DNA of 64,000 bases from JAICKN01 sp036489565 (GCA_036489565.1 DASXFN010000116.1:33648-97647), one strand, 5' to 3'; shown: positions 1 to 8,723, counted from the first letter of the stretch. Numbers and translations: made by a program. Notes: a model not told the origin generated them from the letters alone.

Positions 1-293
1 CCGCGCTTGTGCGGGTGGATCGCGACGGAGTGATCGTGACCGCGCAGGGAGATGGAGATTACGATTTCGTGAGCCGATACTTCGCCCCGGCAAAGGGCAT
101 CCCGGAAGATCCGGTGACGGGGAGTGCGCACTGCATGCTGGCTCCGTACTGGGCCAAGCGGCTCGGCAAGACTGCGTTTCGCGCCTTTCAGGCATCGCCA
201 CGCGGCGGAGAGATTGTTTGTCGGCTGGTCGGAGATCGCGTGGAACTCGAAGGCACTTGCGTGTTTTACTTGCAGGGCGAAGTGGAGATTTAA
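1..293 (+). CDS. PhzF family isomerase-like protein, C-terminal part (5' end outside window)
   Basis: Only the last roughly 95 codons are inside the window; the frame is open to the left edge, so the true start lies upstream. The visible part carries the C-terminal PhzF signature: a conserved F-A-P-A-x-G-I-P-E-D-P-V-T-G-S-A-H block, then a segment with R-G-G-E. PhzF-fold proteins are diaminopimelate-epimerase-like isomerases, named for phenazine biosynthesis but mostly of unknown substrate. No phenazine genes are nearby, so a role in phenazine synthesis should not be assumed. The family call is firm; the substrate is unknown. Confidence 0.85.
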   Translation, partial: ALVRVDRDGVIVTAQGDGDYDFVSRYFAPAKGIPEDPVTGSAHCMLAPYWAKRLGKTAFRAFQASPRGGEIVCRLVGDRVELEGTCVFYLQGEVEI

Positions 294-329
294 GGGTGCC
301 CGACAGGTCTGATCAACGCGCTGACTCGG

Positions 330-878
330 CTATCTGACAAAGGGTATGTAAGCAGCAACCCTGCTTCGGTAGCTGACAAACTCGTCGCCAAAACGCGAAC
401 CGAGCAAACTTTCTTCTATCCGCACGCGAATTTCCGTCCCTGCGATAAATAATGCCACGGCCGCAATAAACAGCCACTTTGAAGTGATCATGAATCCAGT
501 CCCCAGCAGAATGGAAAACATGGAGGCGTAAATCGGGTGCCGGACGAAGCGATAAGGGCCGCTGGTCACGAGTTGGTGGTCGGAGTTGAGGGCCGCGTCC
601 ACGCGCCAATGCCGTCCAAGAGACTGAGCGCCGCTCCAGGAAAGAGCGCCCGCCGACACGAGAAAGCAAATGCTGAGCGCAAGGCGCCAAGGCGGAAGCT
701 GAGCTAGCCAAAATTTTCCCTGCCACAAGAGTGAATACGCGATGGCGATCAGCAATAAGCCCCAACGTGCTCGGCGGTCAACGATGGCGGCTGTCTGCTT
801 TTTTCTTTGAACTAGAAAAAACGGAATCATCCAAACGACCCATCCGACGGCGAGAATGGTGTATCCATAGTTGGGCAT
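330..878 (-). CDS. membrane methyltransferase of the isoprenylcysteine carboxyl methyltransferase/PEMT type
   Basis: A 182-residue protein with four to five hydrophobic segments. The second half carries the family signature G-P-Y-R-F-V-R-H-P-I-Y followed by a hydrophobic helix and a C-terminal E-E-x-L-L block (I-E-E-S-L-L), the conserved SAM-binding region of ICMT/PEMT-like integral membrane methyltransferases. Bacterial members methylate diverse lipids or small molecules and the substrate cannot be told from sequence. It converges with the PhzF gene and stands alone. Confidence 0.75.
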   Translation of the reverse strand: MPNYGYTILAVGWVVWMIPFFLVQRKKQTAAIVDRRARWGLLLIAIAYSLLWQGKFWLAQLPPWRLALSICFLVSAGALSWSGAQSLGRHWRVDAALNSDHQLVTSGPYRFVRHPIYASMFSILLGTGFMITSKWLFIAAVALFIAGTEIRVRIEESLLGSRFGDEFVSYRSRVAAYIPFVR

Positions 879-970
879 GCGGATTCATTCTAGTCGTCTA
901 GGGCTTGGGGCTAACATGCGAACGTAGTCAAGAACGACGAAATCTTTATTTGATTGAGTATTCGGGGCCT

Positions 971-991
971 CGCCGGGTCAGAGACCCGGCG
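971..991. repeat. GC-rich palindrome (REP-like)
   Basis: Perfect inverted repeat CGCCGGGTC / GACCCGGCG with a 3-nt spacer in the gap between two minus-strand genes, followed by GCTACATGAG. A related GACCCGGC-containing hairpin lies near 33668, and a pair of GTGGGACGGG hairpins near 7908-7999 also ends in GCTAC-GTGAG. I infer dispersed short palindromic elements. No U-tract follows, so it is not an obvious intrinsic terminator. Confidence 0.45.
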
Positions 992-1039
992 CTACATGAG
1001 TAGGGACGCTACCTAGCAGGCGACGCATGCCGCATAGGC

Positions 1040-1294
1040 TTACTCTCCGGAGTGTTCTGGACTTTCTCCGGGCTCGGGGAAGTCAGTGTCGAGCGTGTCA
1101 AGATCGGGGGGCTTGTTTCTGTGGCCCATCTGTCCGCTCATGGAAGTGTTGTCGCTTTGGTTGGGCTTGTCCTGCTCCACCGCGCCTTCGTGGCAGTAAG
1201 GGTCTTTACTTTTATTTTTCTGTTGAGGGTTTTCCTCAGGGATAGCCTTGGTGCGCTGTTGTGGAACTTCTCCTGGCTTATTCGCAGTGCCCAT
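1040..1294 (-). CDS. small hydrophilic protein of unknown function
   Basis: 84 residues, strongly polar, rich in Pro, Gln, Glu, Lys and Asp, with no hydrophobic segment and probably disordered. The start is well supported: AGGAGA lies seven bases before the ATG. I do not recognise the family. It is flanked by a convergent or isolated arrangement and has no obvious operon partner. The antisense frame overlapping it is rejected because it lacks a comparable ribosome binding site. Confidence 0.6.
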   Translation of the reverse strand: MGTANKPGEVPQQRTKAIPEENPQQKNKSKDPYCHEGAVEQDKPNQSDNTSMSGQMGHRNKPPDLDTLDTDFPEPGESPEHSGE

Positions 1295-1477
1295 TCTGAT
1301 TTCTCCTGCTACTCAGATGGTCAAATTTGGCGCTGATTTGTCTTGGCTCTGCGCGAAAGAGGTCCTAAAAACCGCAAATTAACGCAAACCGGTTGCGGGT
1401 TGACACTCTCGGTACAATTCCATCTCCGTACAATTCATGTCAACGCACGCGAGAAGACTAATACAGGAGGAATATCT

Positions 1478-1822
1478 ATGCAGACAGTTAAATCTGTAGG
1501 CGTGTTGTCCGTAGCGAAAATTCTTGGTTTTATTTACGGGACCATGGCGCTGATTTTTGTGCCGTTTGTGCTGCTCTTTGGCCTGTTGGGAGCGATGGGT
1601 GCCATGGCAAGCAGTGAGCACAGCAACCCTTTTGCTGCACTAGGGGTGATTGGCGTCATACTGCTTTCACTATTCATCCCCATCGTCTATGGGATATGTG
1701 GCTTCATCGGCGGGGCGATTGGCGCGCTGATCTACAACCTACTGGCGAAATGGGTTGGCGGGATTCAGATCGAGTTGCAATCACAGCCCGTGGGCCAGTA
1801 CGCGGCGGCGCAGGACCTGTAA
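1478..1822 (+). CDS. small membrane protein, DUF3566-like topology
   Basis: Start chosen at 1478 because a perfect AGGAGG stands seven bases upstream; an earlier in-frame start at 1343 lacks this. The 114-residue product has a short N-terminal amphipathic stretch (S-V-L-S-V-A-K-type), then two long hydrophobic segments rich in Gly, Ala and Leu, a glycine-rich G-G-A-I-G-A turn, and a polar tail. This layout resembles the DUF3566 membrane-protein group common in Acidobacteriota, but that is a resemblance rather than a proven match. Function unknown. It converges with lysA. Confidence 0.6.
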   Translation: MQTVKSVGVLSVAKILGFIYGTMALIFVPFVLLFGLLGAMGAMASSEHSNPFAALGVIGVILLSLFIPIVYGICGFIGGAIGALIYNLLAKWVGGIQIELQSQPVGQYAAAQDL

Positions 1823-1872
1823 ATTATAAAAACGGGACCGAAGCAGGAGCGCGGGTGTTTCGGCGGCCTGGC

Positions 1873-3180
1873 CTAAAGAGTCTCTGCTCGCAGAAGGTCG
1901 CGCACTGTTTCGCGCTTGCGAATTACTTTTGCCTTCGCGCCATCCACCAGGACTTCGGCGGCGCGGGGGCGGGTGTTGTAGTTTGAAGCGAGGACCATTC
2001 CGTAGGCCCCGGTATCGAGGATGGCGAGCAAGTCGCCCTCATTCACTTCTTGTAGCTCTCGATCGCGGGCGAAGAAATCCCCGGTTTCACAAACCGGCCC
2101 GACGATGTCCACCTTTTCCGCGGAGCTGGCGTTCGGTTGCACGGGCACGATTTCGTGATGCGCGCTGTATAGCGAGGGGCGTATCAGGTCATTCATGGCA
2201 GCGTCCACGATCACAAATTTCTTTGCGCCGTTCGTTTTTTTATAAATCACGCGGGTCAGCAGGACTCCGGCGGGCCCGACGATGGAGCGGCCCGGTTCCA
2301 GGAGCAGATGTACTTTCAAATCTCGCAAAGGCGCGGTGAGAGCCTCGGCGTATGCGGCGACGCGAGCGGGGAAGGCGTCGTTGTCGGATTGATCGTAAGA
2401 AATTCCAAGACCTCCACCCGCATCTACGTAGCGGATGTCGTGCCCTTCGCCGCGCAACTCACGCACGAGATCGGCAACCCGTTCCATGGCTTCGCGAAAG
2501 GGTTTTACGTCGCGGATTTGCGAGCCGATATGCACGCTCACGCTTGCGACTTTCAAAGATTTTTCTTGTGCGGCCAGCGTGTAAAGCTCGCGCGCCTGCT
2601 GAATGGGGATGCCAAATTTATGTTGATGCAGGCCGGTTGAAATGTAGGGATGCGTTTCCGCGGAGACGTCAGGATTCACGCGGAGAGCGATACGGGCCTT
2701 TTTCCGGAGCTTGCGCGCGCACTCGGCCAAGAGCTGCAATTCCGGCGCACTTTCCACATTGAAGGCCAGAATATTCGACCGAAGCGCGAGATTGATCTCG
2801 GCGGCGGTTTTTCCGACGCCGGAGAAGACAACGCGGCGGGCGGCTGCCCGGTTCGCGCGCAGGACTCTTTGCAATTCACCGCCAGAAACCACGTCGAATC
2901 CCAGTCCCAATCGCGCCAGCAGACGAAGGATGGACAGGTTGGAATTTGCTTTCACGGCGTAGCAGATGGTGTGGGGAAATCCGTGAAAGGCTTTTTCAAA
3001 CGCTTTCACGCGTTCCCTGATCATGGAAGCGGAATAGACGTAAAGCGGCGTGCCAAAGCGTCGGGCCAATTCTGAAGCGGGTAATTTATCGCAATGCAAG
3101 GCTTCAGCGTCGCGCTGCCTGGCGCGCTTCGTTGCTTGATACACAAATGCTGGGGGCCGTTCCTGGGAAGATTGACTCAC
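1873..3180 (-). CDS. lysA: diaminopimelate decarboxylase
   Basis: Decarboxylates meso-diaminopimelate to L-lysine, the last step of lysine synthesis, in the cytoplasm with PLP. The 435-residue protein shows the group IV (alanine-racemase-fold) features in order: A-V-K-A-N with the PLP lysine at about residue 77, H-I-G-S-Q, the G-G-G-L-G-I loop, E-P-G-R-S, and G-P-V-C-E-T-G-D with the catalytic cysteine. It overlaps the upstream phosphatase gene by four bases (ATGA), so the two are translationally coupled. About 30 extra N-terminal residues precede the conserved core. No lysine riboswitch is visible. Confidence 0.95.
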   Translation of the reverse strand: MSQSSQERPPAFVYQATKRARQRDAEALHCDKLPASELARRFGTPLYVYSASMIRERVKAFEKAFHGFPHTICYAVKANSNLSILRLLARLGLGFDVVSGGELQRVLRANRAAARRVVFSGVGKTAAEINLALRSNILAFNVESAPELQLLAECARKLRKKARIALRVNPDVSAETHPYISTGLHQHKFGIPIQQARELYTLAAQEKSLKVASVSVHIGSQIRDVKPFREAMERVADLVRELRGEGHDIRYVDAGGGLGISYDQSDNDAFPARVAAYAEALTAPLRDLKVHLLLEPGRSIVGPAGVLLTRVIYKKTNGAKKFVIVDAAMNDLIRPSLYSAHHEIVPVQPNASSAEKVDIVGPVCETGDFFARDRELQEVNEGDLLAILDTGAYGMVLASNYNTRPRAAEVLVDGAKAKVIRKRETVRDLLRAETL

Positions 3181-4952
3181 TTGCCTTTGCCCGAAGGTCC
3201 TTTCACTCGAATGGCGACGACAGTCTGGTCATCGAAGGTTTCTTCTCCGGCGGTGTGCTCATTGACCGCGTCGAACAAGGAGTTTACTACCTCCTGGGCG
3301 CTCATTTCCCAGCAGCGGCTGGCCACCTGTTCGGCGCGTTCGCGTCCAAATAATTCTCCTGCGGGATTTTGCGCGTCGAGAATGCCATCGCTAAAAAATA
3401 CAAAAAGGTCGCCGGGCTTGAGGCGGAAAGTAAATTCATCGTAGGTAGCGTCGTCGAAAAGTCCCAAAGGCAGGCCGGTCGCATCAACTACATTAGGCTT
3501 TCCGCCCTGGCAATAGATTGGGCGAGGCAGACCGGAATTGGAAACCTGAAGCGTGCTCTGGCGCTCATCCCAGAGGGCATAGATGAGGGAAACAAATTGC
3601 CCATCAATACGGCGTTCACTCAAGGAATAATTTACCGCGGAAAGCATCTCTGCCGGGCTGGGTTCGATGGGAGTGTGCGAGCGCAAGATTCCACTTACCA
3701 GGGCCGCGTAAATGGCTGCGGGCGCGCCCTTGCCGCTGACGTCACCAATGACAATTCCCATCCTTGAACTGGAATAGGAAAAAAAGTCATATAGATCGCC
3801 GCCAATGGCGCGCGCGGGAACAAATTTGGCGGCGACTTCCAGCTTTGCCAGCTTGGGATTTTTTGGCGGCAGCAGGCGCAACTGGAGTTCGTGCGCCATC
3901 TGCATATCGCGCTCCAGGCGTTTTTCCTGGCGCGCGATTTCCTCATAAAGGCGGGCATTCTCCAGGGCGATTGCGATTTGCGCCGCCAGCGTGGTCATGG
4001 TGCGCTGATGGTCTTCGGTGAAGAATCCGCGCTTCGTGTGTTCCAGATCTAGTACGCCGATGACTTTATCTTTGTAGATCAGCGGCGCGGCCAATTCCGA
4101 GCGGGTTTCGGGATTCGTCATGATGTAGCGCGGATCTTTTTTCACGTCGGGAACCAGAACGGCCTGGCGCTGACTTGCCGCGTAACCTACGACGCCCTGA
4201 TTCAGGGCGATATCATTTTTGAGGTGAATATTTTCCTGAAAGCGCAGCGAGAAGCGGTGCTGGAGTTTTTCGCCAGCGGCGTCGAGTAGCAAAATGCTGA
4301 ACATCTGGTAATCAATCAGGCGGCTCAACAATTCCGCGATGTGGCGAAGCAGTTCGTCGAGATTCAAAATTGACGTTAGCTCGCGGGCGATCTCGTTCAT
4401 CAGGAGAAGCGTTTTTGCCTGGCGGGTGGTGCGAGTGTGTAAGCGGGCGTTTTCAACACCCACAGCCATGCGGGAGGCGATGAGGGTGAGCAGTCGCGTG
4501 TGTTCTTCATTGAAATAATTCGGGCGCGCTGCTTCCATGTGAATGACCCCAATCACACGATTTTTATGGATGAGCGGAACAGCCAATTGAGAGTGGTTGG
4601 ACGCGGTGAGAATGTACTGGGTGGATTCGGCAGCGTCACTGACCAGGACAGCTTCGCGTATTTGCGCGGCGATTCCGGTGGCCCCTTCTCCTACTTTGAC
4701 GCGAATGCGCTCCGCGACGTCTGCGGTGTGGCCGATCTGAAAACGGATGCGCAACTCTTGCATCTTTTCGTTTAACAGAAAGATTGCAAATATCTGATAA
4801 TCAACGACTTTATGGACAAGTTCGGCGACCTTGCGCAGCGAGGTGTCGAGATCCAGCGTGGAGCCGAGCGCGTCCGCCACCTCCAAAAGAAGAGGTTCCA
4901 CACTCGCCGGAAGATCCATTTTGCTTAAAGATGCCGCCATTGTGTTCATCAT
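3177..4952 (-). CDS. GAF-GAF-PP2C (SpoIIE/RsbU-type) serine phosphatase
   Basis: 591 residues. Two tandem GAF sensor domains (about 15-165 and 185-340) are followed by a helical linker with the R-D-M-Q-M-A-H-E-L-Q motif and a SpoIIE-type PP2C domain (about 375-590) with G-G-D-L-Y-D, D-V-S-G-K-G and F-S-D-G-I-x-D metal-binding motifs. Such proteins dephosphorylate anti-anti-sigma factors in partner-switching stress pathways, with GAF domains sensing a ligand or redox state. No anti-sigma or STAS gene is nearby, so its partner is elsewhere. Coupling to lysA by an ATGA overlap is odd for a signalling gene. Several ATGs lie near the start (4952, 4949, 4940) and none has a clear SD. Confidence 0.88.
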   Translation of the reverse strand: MMNTMAASLSKMDLPASVEPLLLEVADALGSTLDLDTSLRKVAELVHKVVDYQIFAIFLLNEKMQELRIRFQIGHTADVAERIRVKVGEGATGIAAQIREAVLVSDAAESTQYILTASNHSQLAVPLIHKNRVIGVIHMEAARPNYFNEEHTRLLTLIASRMAVGVENARLHTRTTRQAKTLLLMNEIARELTSILNLDELLRHIAELLSRLIDYQMFSILLLDAAGEKLQHRFSLRFQENIHLKNDIALNQGVVGYAASQRQAVLVPDVKKDPRYIMTNPETRSELAAPLIYKDKVIGVLDLEHTKRGFFTEDHQRTMTTLAAQIAIALENARLYEEIARQEKRLERDMQMAHELQLRLLPPKNPKLAKLEVAAKFVPARAIGGDLYDFFSYSSSRMGIVIGDVSGKGAPAAIYAALVSGILRSHTPIEPSPAEMLSAVNYSLSERRIDGQFVSLIYALWDERQSTLQVSNSGLPRPIYCQGGKPNVVDATGLPLGLFDDATYDEFTFRLKPGDLFVFFSDGILDAQNPAGELFGRERAEQVASRCWEMSAQEVVNSLFDAVNEHTAGEETFDDQTVVAIRVKGPSGKGK

Positions 4953-5012
4953 AACAGCGGAAAGCGGGGCTCTCTATTGAGGAAAACGGAACCCACTTTC
5001 GCTTTGGCGCGA

Positions 5013-5567
5013 TTAGCGTCCGCGGGGAATGATGCGGATATCGGGCAGATTGCGATGCTGCTCGGCGTAGTCCAGTCCATAGCCAACCACGAATTCATCA
5101 GGAATAGTGAAGCCGACATAGTCGGCCTGAATTGGTTGCTTGCGACGGGAGGGCTTGTCGAGAAGCGAAACGATGCGGAAGGATTTAGGCTCGTGGGCGA
5201 GGATTACTTTTTTCAGGAAGTTCAGCGTCATGCCAGTGTCGAGAATGTCCTCGACCACGATTACGTTCTGGCCGGCCAGCGATTGGTCAGGGTATTTGGT
5301 GACGCGGACTTCTCCCGTGGAATCCCAGCCATGCTTCAATTCATCTTCGGGGCTGGGGCGAGGGCCGTAGCTGGAGACGCCGATGAAGTCGAACGAGGTA
5401 TCCAACTGAATGTTGCGCGCCAAGTCCGCCAGAAAAATTGCCGCGCCTTTCAACACAGCGAGCAGCAGGACGGATTCTCCGGCGAGTTCGCTGCTGATGT
5501 CGGCGCCAATCGCCGCGACACGTTCCGCAATCTGTTCACGAGTAATAAGAACTTTCAGTTCGTTCAT
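5013..5567 (-). CDS. hpt: hypoxanthine phosphoribosyltransferase
   Basis: Purine salvage: transfers phosphoribose from PRPP to hypoxanthine (and guanine). 184 residues, the normal size. The PRPP loop V-V-E-D-I-L-D-T-G-M-T-L is at residues 104-115, the L-K-G block near 39-41 and the S-S-Y-G loop near 65. The C-terminal D-Y-V-G-F-x-I-P-D-E-F-V-V-G-Y-G-L-D-Y motif is intact. It lies 60 bases downstream of the phosphatase gene's start in divided transcription units on the same strand. Confidence 0.95.
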   Translation of the reverse strand: MNELKVLITREQIAERVAAIGADISSELAGESVLLLAVLKGAAIFLADLARNIQLDTSFDFIGVSSYGPRPSPEDELKHGWDSTGEVRVTKYPDQSLAGQNVIVVEDILDTGMTLNFLKKVILAHEPKSFRIVSLLDKPSRRKQPIQADYVGFTIPDEFVVGYGLDYAEQHRNLPDIRIIPRGR

Positions 5568-5721
5568 TCTTCTACATGGTACTTGCTATTTTGATGACCG
5601 ACAATTCATGGAGAGTTACCCGGCTGACAAGGTTATCCGGTTTGTTACTCTGCGCAGAGATCAATAGAATAATGCATGGAATATTGCTGAGGCATTACTT
5701 ATATGGGAGTGTTGAAATCCT

Positions 5722-6423
5722 ATGAATCTTAAAGGCATTGAAGTTACCTGGATGGGGCACGCGGCTTTTCGTATTCGAACCCCTGAAGGGCTTGTGGCGT
5801 TGGTGGATCCCTGGGTGATGGGCAATCCCATGTGCCCGGAGGGGGAAAAGAACGTAAAGAAAGTGGACGTCATGCTGTGCACGCATGGGCACTTTGATCA
5901 CATTGGCGATGCGGTGGAGATCGCCACCAAGCACAATCCACAAGTAGTTGGGATTTTTGAGCTATGTACCTGGATGGGAAAGAAGGGCGTGAAACGGATT
6001 GCGCCAATGAATAAAGGCGGCACGCAGACCGTGGGTGGAATAAAAATCACCATGGTACATGCTGAACATTCTTGCGGGATTACCGACGGCGACCAGATTG
6101 TTTATGGCGGAGAGGCTTGTGGATACGTGATGGAATTTTCTAATGGGGTTAAGATTTACCACGCCGGAGATACGAACGTGTTTGGCGATATGCAGATCAT
6201 CCATGAACTTTACGCGCCTGAAATCGTAATGCTACCGGTCGGCGACCATTTCACCATGGGACCGCGTGAAGCGGCGTATGCTTGTAAGCTGCTAAAGCCG
6301 AAGACTGTGATTCCCATGCACTTTGGGACGTTTCCGGCGCTGACCGGTACGCCGGGAGCATTGGGGAAGTTAGTTCCGGCAGTGGAAGTTTTGGAATTAA
6401 AGCCAGGACAAACCGTCTCATAA
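5722..6423 (+). CDS. UPF0173-type metal-dependent hydrolase (metallo-beta-lactamase fold)
   Basis: 233 residues. The N-terminus T-W-M-G-H-A-A-F-R-I and the zinc motif T-H-G-H-F-D-H at 54-60 define the UPF0173 branch of the metallo-beta-lactamase superfamily. Further ligands are H-A-E-H-S and Y-H-A-G-D-T, and the C-terminal M-H-F-G-T-F. It is a predicted cytoplasmic hydrolase with unknown physiological substrate, not a beta-lactam resistance enzyme. It leads a same-strand run with an O-methyltransferase and a PIG-L deacetylase with short gaps, likely one transcript. Confidence 0.88.
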   Translation: MNLKGIEVTWMGHAAFRIRTPEGLVALVDPWVMGNPMCPEGEKNVKKVDVMLCTHGHFDHIGDAVEIATKHNPQVVGIFELCTWMGKKGVKRIAPMNKGGTQTVGGIKITMVHAEHSCGITDGDQIVYGGEACGYVMEFSNGVKIYHAGDTNVFGDMQIIHELYAPEIVMLPVGDHFTMGPREAAYACKLLKPKTVIPMHFGTFPALTGTPGALGKLVPAVEVLELKPGQTVS

Positions 6424-6465
6424 ATTTGTTGAATGAAGCGCGGCCAGGCCGCTGAGGTGAATGAC

Positions 6466-7134
6466 GTGTCCCAACAATACAATCGCAAGCCGCGATGGCT
6501 TATGCACGGCGTAACCGCCGAAAATGTCGAAGACTATCTGTATTCCATATTGCCCCATCGGGATGAAACGCTTACGGAGATGGAAGCCGAGGCGGCGAAA
6601 AGAGATATTCCAATCGTGGGGCCGGCGGTTGCGCGCGTGCTGCATCAGTTGGCGCTGATAATTGGCGCCAAGAAAATTTTTGAGATGGGCTCAGCGATCG
6701 GCTATTCCACGATCTGGTGGGCGCGGGCAGTGGGCGAAGGTGGGCGAGTGTTCTATACCGACGGCAATCCTAAGAATGCGGATGAAGCACGGGGGTATTT
6801 CAAACGCGCGGGCGTGGCCGACCGCATTACCGTTAAGACCGGCGATGCATTGGAAATACTTTCAGAGCAGAAGGAACAATTCGATATTATTTTTAATGAC
6901 GTGGACAAGGAAGATTATCCGCGTGTCTTCAAACTCGCCATGCCGCGACTGCGCAAAGGCGGATTATTTATCAGCGACAATGTTTTATGGAGTGGCAAGG
7001 TCGCCGACAAGAACTCTAAAGACGCATCCACCAAAGCCATTCAGGAATTCAATCGTCTGCTCTACGAATCGCCGGACACCTTCACGACCATTTTGCCGAT
7101 TCGTGATGGAATCGCCGTCGCGGTGAAGGTTTAA
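6466..7134 (+). CDS. class I SAM O-methyltransferase (caffeoyl-CoA OMT-like)
   Basis: Start placed at GTG 6466 because GAGGTG lies six bases upstream; an in-frame ATG at 6433 has no SD. The 222-residue protein shows the SAM-binding glycine motif F-E-M-G-S-A-I-G-Y-S-T, the acidic ribose-binding residue in Y-T-D-G-N-P, and the metal/catalytic block F-N-D-V-D-K-E-D-Y, followed by D-N-V-L-W-S-G. This is the divalent-metal-dependent OMT family (COG4122), which methylates catechol-type or tRNA-related substrates. The true substrate here is unknown. It is probably co-transcribed with the flanking plus-strand genes. Confidence 0.85.
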   Translation: MSQQYNRKPRWLMHGVTAENVEDYLYSILPHRDETLTEMEAEAAKRDIPIVGPAVARVLHQLALIIGAKKIFEMGSAIGYSTIWWARAVGEGGRVFYTDGNPKNADEARGYFKRAGVADRITVKTGDALEILSEQKEQFDIIFNDVDKEDYPRVFKLAMPRLRKGGLFISDNVLWSGKVADKNSKDASTKAIQEFNRLLYESPDTFTTILPIRDGIAVAVKV

Positions 7135-7148
7135 CAGGCGACCCAATC

Positions 7149-7883
7149 ATGCTGAAATTATTGTGCACCACCGCGCATCCCGACGACGAAGTATGGGCAT
7201 TTGGCGGCTCACTTCTCCGCTACCAGGAACAGGGAGTGGAGACGCATGTGCTATGTCTTACCCGTGGGATGGCCGCGACGAATCGCGGTGGAGCGAAGTC
7301 TGGAGAAGAACTTTCCGCGATGCGGACGGAGGAATTTTACGCGGCTTGCAGGTTATTGAAGGTGACGCATCCTGTGATTCTGGATTATCCGGATGGTGGA
7401 TTGGCGAACCTGAATTTTTTGGATGCGGCGGGAGAGATTACGCGCCACATTCGTGAAATTAAGCCGGACGTAATTCTGACGCTGGGCCTGGAAGGAACAG
7501 TCACGGCGCATGTGGACCACTCCATGGTCGGTTTGTTTACCACGGCAGCCTTTCATTGGGCGGGGCGCACAGATCGCTTTCGCGAACAGTTAAGCGGCGG
7601 AGTGGCGGCACATCGCGCGCAGAAGCTTTATTACGTAACCGCTTCGCAAACCTGGCCTGAGCGACAGCCGGTTTCGCTGGCTCCGGTAACTGCGCGGGTT
7701 GATGTGCGGAAGTATATTGAGACGAAGGTTGAAGCTTTTCGCGCCCATGGGAGTCAATTGCCGCTCCTGGAAAAGTACGGAGAGCGGAGCTTGCGGCAGG
7801 CTGAGGAGTTGTTTCATCTGGCGGCTACAGTGGTTCCGCAAGCGGCGGCGGAAGAGACGTATCTTTTTGCCGGGGTTGAGTAG
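7149..7883 (+). CDS. PIG-L/LmbE family N-deacetylase
   Basis: 244 residues. The zinc motif A-H-P-D-D-E is at 9-14 and the second metal motif H-V-D-H at 121-124. The family removes acetyl groups from N-acetylglucosamine-type substrates, including the BshB step of bacillithiol synthesis and the MshB step of mycothiol synthesis. BshB is possible, but bshA and bshC are not in the window, so I leave the name open. The gene follows the OMT gene by only 14 bases. Confidence 0.85.
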   Translation: MLKLLCTTAHPDDEVWAFGGSLLRYQEQGVETHVLCLTRGMAATNRGGAKSGEELSAMRTEEFYAACRLLKVTHPVILDYPDGGLANLNFLDAAGEITRHIREIKPDVILTLGLEGTVTAHVDHSMVGLFTTAAFHWAGRTDRFREQLSGGVAAHRAQKLYYVTASQTWPERQPVSLAPVTARVDVRKYIETKVEAFRAHGSQLPLLEKYGERSLRQAEELFHLAATVVPQAAAEETYLFAGVE

Positions 7884-7907
7884 CGGCGCTTATTTTGTGG
7901 GCCAAGA

Positions 7908-7999
7908 GTGGGACGGGCGGGATGCCCGCGCTTACTTCGGACTGATATTCGAATCACATCTAGCTCGACGTGGGACGGGGGCGTCCGCCGCTACGTGAG
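7908..7999. repeat. two short GC-rich hairpins between convergent genes
   Basis: Two copies of a GTGGGACGGG motif (about 7908 and 7970), each followed by a GC-rich arm that can fold back (CGGGC / GCCCG at 7914-7928; GGGGCG / CCGCC near 7978-7990). They lie between the convergent PIG-L and DUF190 genes and may serve as terminators or be dispersed palindromic repeats. The second copy ends in GCTACGTGAG, close to the GCTACATGAG after the palindrome at 971-991. Confidence 0.4.
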
Positions 8000-8007
8000 A
8001 TGTGGCG

Positions 8008-8337
8008 CTACTCTAAATTTCCTTGCTCGATTACGATATTCTCGCGGACGATAAGCCGGTGGGCAGCCATCTCTTTTAGCTTGGGTAATACGCGGTTCAC
8101 GTGCTCGTCCCGATCCACAAAGATGATGATCACGGGAAGCTTTCCGCCGGCATCCACCAGATGGCTACTCTTCACGCGTTGGCGGCCCAGGAATCCCGCC
8201 ACGCAATGCAGGGCGGTCGCAGCATAGACATTTTCTTCGCGCAGGAAATTCAGGATTTCCATGTGCAGAGGACGTCTTTGCCACTTGTCGTCTTCCTGAA
8301 GGTAAATCGTGACTTGGACTGCCATGTTGTTTGCCAT
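8008..8337 (-). CDS. DUF190 protein linked to fluoride exporter
   Basis: Start chosen at 8337, where the ATG shares one base with the crcB stop codon (TAATG), giving a 109-residue product; a longer frame starting at 8385 would lie inside crcB. The sequence has the DUF190 features: a short beta-rich N-terminus with V-x-I-Y-L, then L-H-x-x-I-L-x-F-L-R-E, A-T-A-x-x-C-V-A-G-F-L-G, and V-I-I-I-F-V-D. DUF190 proteins are ferredoxin-fold (PII/CutA-like) and frequently neighbour crcB, which suggests modulation of fluoride export. Mechanism not established. Confidence 0.85.
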   Translation of the reverse strand: MANNMAVQVTIYLQEDDKWQRRPLHMEILNFLREENVYAATALHCVAGFLGRQRVKSSHLVDAGGKLPVIIIFVDRDEHVNRVLPKLKEMAAHRLIVRENIVIEQGNLE

Positions 8338-8723
8338 TATCTCACCCTCGCCAGCGCCATGCCTGCCACTGCACTGATCAGACACAAAATGTTATTGCTC
8401 AAAACATTAGTTACCAGCAGGTGCCATTGGCCTTGCTCGAAATAGGCCATGCTTTCGTAGGCGTAGCTGGAAAAGGTTGTGAAGGCGCCGCAGAAGCCGA
8501 TGATGATCAGCAACCGCCAGCGCGGATCAATGAGCACGCGTTCGGTGGTCCAGATCACGAACCATCCCACGATGAAGCTGCCGATGACGTTAACCATCAG
8601 CGTGCCATACGGGAAAGTAGGACCAAGGATCTTGGCCGCGTAACGGCTCATGAAATAACGGGCATTAGCGCCGAAGATCGCGCCCAGGGAAATGATGAGT
8701 ATGCTGCTTAGGCTTTCGCTCAC
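8337..8723 (-). CDS. crcB: fluoride exporter CrcB/Fluc
   Basis: Dual-topology fluoride channel of the inner membrane. Start set at GTG 8723: AGGGAGA lies eight bases upstream and the 128-residue length fits the family. Longer in-frame starts run into the riboswitch and are rejected. Visible landmarks are G-A-x-x-G-A-N-A-R-Y, the G-T-L-x-V-N-x-x-G-S-F loop, and the G-F-C-G-A-F-T-T-F-S-S-Y fluoride-path motif with conserved Thr, Phe and Ser. The gene is preceded by a fluoride riboswitch and followed by DUF190 in an overlapping arrangement. Confidence 0.95.
   Translation of the reverse strand: MSESLSSILIISLGAIFGANARYFMSRYAAKILGPTFPYGTLMVNVIGSFIVGWFVIWTTERVLIDPRWRLLIIIGFCGAFTTFSSYAYESMAYFEQGQWHLLVTNVLSNNILCLISAVAGMALARVR

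Noticed and set aside
4977..5594. 205-codon open frame on the plus strand
   Set aside because: Exactly antisense to hpt; hpt is certain by motif and length.
5722..6423. Calling the UPF0173 protein a beta-lactamase
   Set aside because: It has the fold's H-x-H-x-D-H only; family members are general hydrolases and there is no signal peptide.
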